A stretch of 64,000 nt of DNA, from contig LR746264.1 of the NCBI GenBank assembly GCA_902729315.2, positions 9,083,878-9,147,877 of the forward strand. Reading direction: 5' to 3'. Positions 61,711 to 64,000 of the stretch are shown here, piece by piece. Each line of letters starts with the position of its first letter. Within the stretch, counting starts at the first letter, position 1. Under the pieces are notes generated by a model. It saw only the letters and a program-made list of their open reading frames with translations. It was not told the DNA's origin and ran no database searches. Made by a program: the position numbers and the translations under genes. Source of the DNA: Spirodela intermedia. Lineage: Eukaryota > Streptophyta > Magnoliopsida > Alismatales > Araceae.

Positions 61711-62691
61711 ATGATAAGGACGTCTTCCAAGGTGACAATGGTGTCGTCCAGCCCCGCGAGGATGGAGAAGCTGCCGGCTCCGCCGCTGGCGAGGCTGCTG
61801 CGTGGGGTCAGCGGCAGCCGCAGCCGCGGGAGGTCGTCTTCTTCCTCCGTTGCCCGATCCAGTCCTCTGTTCATGGCGAAGGCCGTCTCCGCGCAGGCTG
61901 TGGACCTCCGGGACCAGAAGGAACCCTCCTCCCCCAAGGTCACCTGCATCGGCCAGGTCCGTATCTCCAAGAGGACGTCTTCCTCAAAATGTGGGTCCTC
62001 TTCCAGATCGAAGCAGGGGGATTTCGTCTGCAACCCCTTCTCCGGCAGAATGAAGACCATGTTCGGCCTCGGCCCTGCGCCGTCGTCCGCCGCTCGCCGT
62101 CGCCGGCCGGCACGCGGGTGGTGCCGGTGGTTCCTGCTGCCGCACCCCGGATGCTACCGACGCAGGGAAGAGACCCAGCAGGAGCTGCTGCAGCAGCAGC
62201 AGCTTCTAAAGGAAGGTGGTCCGGGAGTGGGACCAGCGGAAGCTGAACATGAAGGAGAGAAAGGCGAAGTGTTCGCTTCTGCAACTCCGCCGAAGAACGC
62301 GCTCTTGCTCATGCGGTGCAGATCTGCTCCCCATCGACCCTCCGCCGCCGCCACCACCTTTCCCAACAAGCTCTGGGCCTCCCCGTCCATGGCGGAGGGG
62401 CCACCCCCAAGTGGAATGGGAACAAAGGAGCCCGTTGATAGCTTTCCCGTAAAGGCAGACGGTGAACCCAGGGAAAGGGAAGGAGAAGACGAGGATGCGG
62501 CGGCGGCGGCGGCAGTGGGGCCTTCCCCGTCCTTCTCGTCGCGGCCTCTGATACTAAGCAGATGCAAATCAGAGCCGGCATGGAGGGCCGCCAAGCTATC
62601 GGCGCTGGAGGCTCACAACTCCTTCTGGAACGCAGCGATAGCAACCAGACTAACCGCGCCGAGAGCATCGACGGCGGCGAGAACCGGTTGA
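61711..62691 (+). CDS. Plant-specific basic protein of unknown function (protamine-P1-like annotation)
   Basis: One exon of 326 codons starting MIRTSSKVTMVSSSPARME. It is rich in Arg and Ser, with a PKVTCIGQVRISKR block near residue 75, a Cys/Trp/Arg cluster (GWCRWFLLPHPGC) near 137, and two short repeats of one motif: TPPKNALLLMRCRSAPHRP near 190 and PLILSRCKSEPAW near 280. These blocks recur in a family often labelled protamine P1-like in plant genomes (At2g37100/At5g03110-type, from memory). No catalytic domain is visible and no molecular function is known to me. The central part contains a Gln run and an Ala run from trinucleotide repeats. Confidence 0.75.
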   Translation: MIRTSSKVTMVSSSPARMEKLPAPPLARLLRGVSGSRSRGRSSSSSVARSSPLFMAKAVSAQAVDLRDQKEPSSPKVTCIGQVRISKRTSSSKCGSSSRSKQGDFVCNPFSGRMKTMFGLGPAPSSAARRRRPARGWCRWFLLPHPGCYRRREETQQELLQQQQLLKEGGPGVGPAEAEHEGEKGEVFASATPPKNALLLMRCRSAPHRPSAAATTFPNKLWASPSMAEGPPPSGMGTKEPVDSFPVKADGEPREREGEDEDAAAAAAVGPSPSFSSRPLILSRCKSEPAWRAAKLSALEAHNSFWNAAIATRLTAPRASTAARTG

Positions 62692-63209
62692 CGTTGCCGG
62701 CGAAGGCGACGGCGCCGCCCGTTTCCAAGTTCTTATCTTTCGACGTAGTCATTATGGCACTACCTACTCCACTGTCCGGACCATGTCCTGTCTTCTGTAC
62801 AAATCGAAAGTTCCCTCTCCCTGCCCCCTGCTCGGGTCAACCGTCGATGCCGAACACCCTCCCACGTCGTCAACTCACGCGGCAGGTTGATGGTGAAGAC
62901 CCAACCGGAAGGGGAGAAAAGAGGGGAAATAAAGTCTCCGCGCATTGTTGGGCCCACCGTTGCTTGCGGGCAAAGGTTGCGACAGGATGCGCCCCTGAGG
63001 TAGACGAAGCGGGGCCTGCGGGGCCCGCAGTCGGACGTGGCGCACTGCGAGGGGGCAGCGCTGCGGTCGCTTCGAGTCTTACGGTGACCCGCGGGATCAA
63101 CGGGCCGGGTTGAACAGCTCAACGACGACGGGTGCGGTATTTAACTAGATCGACGAGGCGCGATGTAAGTGTAATTGAGGCGCGTTTGAGGGGAGGAAGA
63201 AGGTTCCCG
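62692..63209. other. Intergenic region before the PLAC8 gene
   Basis: About 520 bp, GC-rich, between two plus-strand genes; contains the 3' UTR of one and the promoter of the next. No TATA box is obvious. Open frames on both strands are compositional. Confidence 0.45.
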
Positions 63210-63501
63210 ATGGCGGACGAGGAGAGTAGCCCCCTCCTGGCCGAGCAGGCTAGGGAGGATGCCACCGCGCACAGCGGATGTGGATCTGAGCACATCAAGA
63301 AGGCGGAGGTCTGCAAGGATCCTGCGGCTCCTCCCCTGGGTGCCGCGTCGCCGGGATCTGCCGGAGGGTGGACGGTGGACGGGCTGCCGCTAGGGCACGC
63401 CAGCGTCATGGGGGAGCCGGTGGGCCGCGGTCACTGGGACTCTGGTCTGTTCTCTTGCCTCGGGCGCAGTGATGAGTTCTGCAGCAGCGATCTTGAAGTC
63501 T
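63210..63501 (+). CDS. PLAC8-family (cell number regulator-like) protein, first exon only
   Basis: The exon begins MADEESSPLLAEQARED and ends GHWDSGLFSCLGRSDEFCS..DLEV with a split Cys codon before the donor GTACGT at 63502. The GxWxxGLFxCxxD/E block is the start of the Cys-rich PLAC8 domain. The sequence fits the At5g51400-type members with a long hydrophilic N-terminus (about 98 residues here). The remaining exons, with the second Cys motif and the membrane segments, lie beyond the window. PLAC8 proteins act at membranes in organ-size control or cadmium tolerance; this member's role is unknown. Confidence 0.8.
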
Positions 63502-64000
63502 GTACGTACAATTATCGACACTTACCTTTTCCTCTCTTCGTGAAGAATAAATCGTAGGTCTGTAGATTTATATCAGAACCGCTCTCTTTGAGAATGATAG
63601 GTCCAGTAATTGAGGTCGTATTATATAGATTGATTCCATTTGGTAGGCCGTTGTCTTCGTCTGTTTTCTCTTTTCCTGTTTGCTAGCCGGGACAATTAAC
63701 CTTCTTACTTTTTAATGAGATTTTGATATATTCTTTAAATTTTATGCTTGCTGGTAAATGTTTTGTCCTGGCCTTTTTTCCGTCCCTCGTATTCACCTTT
63801 CTGCAAGAAGGGTTTCTAATTAGGGGATCGAGATGTACTTGGCGTCTATCACCTCTAACTGATGACTTTTCTCCGCGGCTTAATCAAACATTCAGGAAGA
63901 TGATAGAAGATGAGCCGATGGGCATCAATAGAGTTTGGAAGATGTCCTTTGTCTGTCAAATATCCTATTTCACCTTTTTCTGGTCCCAGACCAGGGGCCC
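63502..64000 (+). other. Intron of the PLAC8-family gene
   Basis: AT-rich sequence after the donor; I find no second PLAC8 exon before the window ends. Confidence 0.5.

Overview
The window is nuclear DNA of a flowering plant. The evidence is many multi-exon genes with GT-AG introns, plant-only families (DYW-class PPR, S1FA, LecRK, class III peroxidase, POWERDRESS) and a decayed Ty1-copia retrotransposon. Several genes have strongly GC-rich 5' exons next to AT-rich introns and intergenic DNA, and CT microsatellites are frequent. This fits a non-grass monocot or an early-diverging angiosperm, but I cannot name the species.

Layout. 1-4270 (+) is the 3' end of a POWERDRESS-like double-SANT co-repressor. 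4693-7423 (+) is a three-exon mS34-like mitoribosome gene. 7797-8734 (-) is a tetraspanin 5/6-like gene. 9329-12051 (-) is a nine-exon serine carboxypeptidase. 12.1-13.7 kb holds a decayed reading frame of unknown origin. About 14.2-16.0 kb is a 5'-truncated copia element with its 3' LTR. 17509-18995 (+) is S1FA, preceded by an 84/87-bp tandem duplication. 19264-20748 (-) is a PRX42/PRX21-type peroxidase. 22796-25519 (-) is an intronless DYW PPR. 26823-32094 (-) is importin alpha-9, head-to-head with 32512-33367 (+), an LPPgamma/dolichyldiphosphatase-type phosphatase. 36418-43919 (-) is taxilin. 44-48 kb is AT-rich and TE-like. 48.6-49.25 kb (+) holds a set of phase-compatible exons I cannot assign. 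49869-52112 (-) is a LecRK-VIII-type lectin receptor kinase. 52873-60930 (-) is the 14-exon RNA pseudouridine synthase 5, with a ~170-bp tandem array in its last intron. 61711-62691 (+) is a basic protein of a plant-specific family. 63210 onward (+) is the first exon of a PLAC8 gene cut by the window edge.

There is no operon-like logic; these are separate housekeeping and signalling genes. What links them is ancestry. From memory, several have Arabidopsis homologues that are neighbours: PWR with PUS5, importin alpha-9 with LPPgamma, S1FA with LecRK-VIII. The window therefore looks like a conserved ancestral block. Exon boundaries were derived by hand from splice dinucleotides, reading-frame phase and family similarity. 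All multi-exon models close in frame except importin alpha-9, which has one extra base at an A6 run. I found no convincing new multi-gene system. The best leads are the PUS5 motif-II substitution, the intronic tandem array with a palindromic core, the two GC-AG introns, the unassigned exon set at 48.6-49.25 kb, and the conserved head-to-head gene pair.
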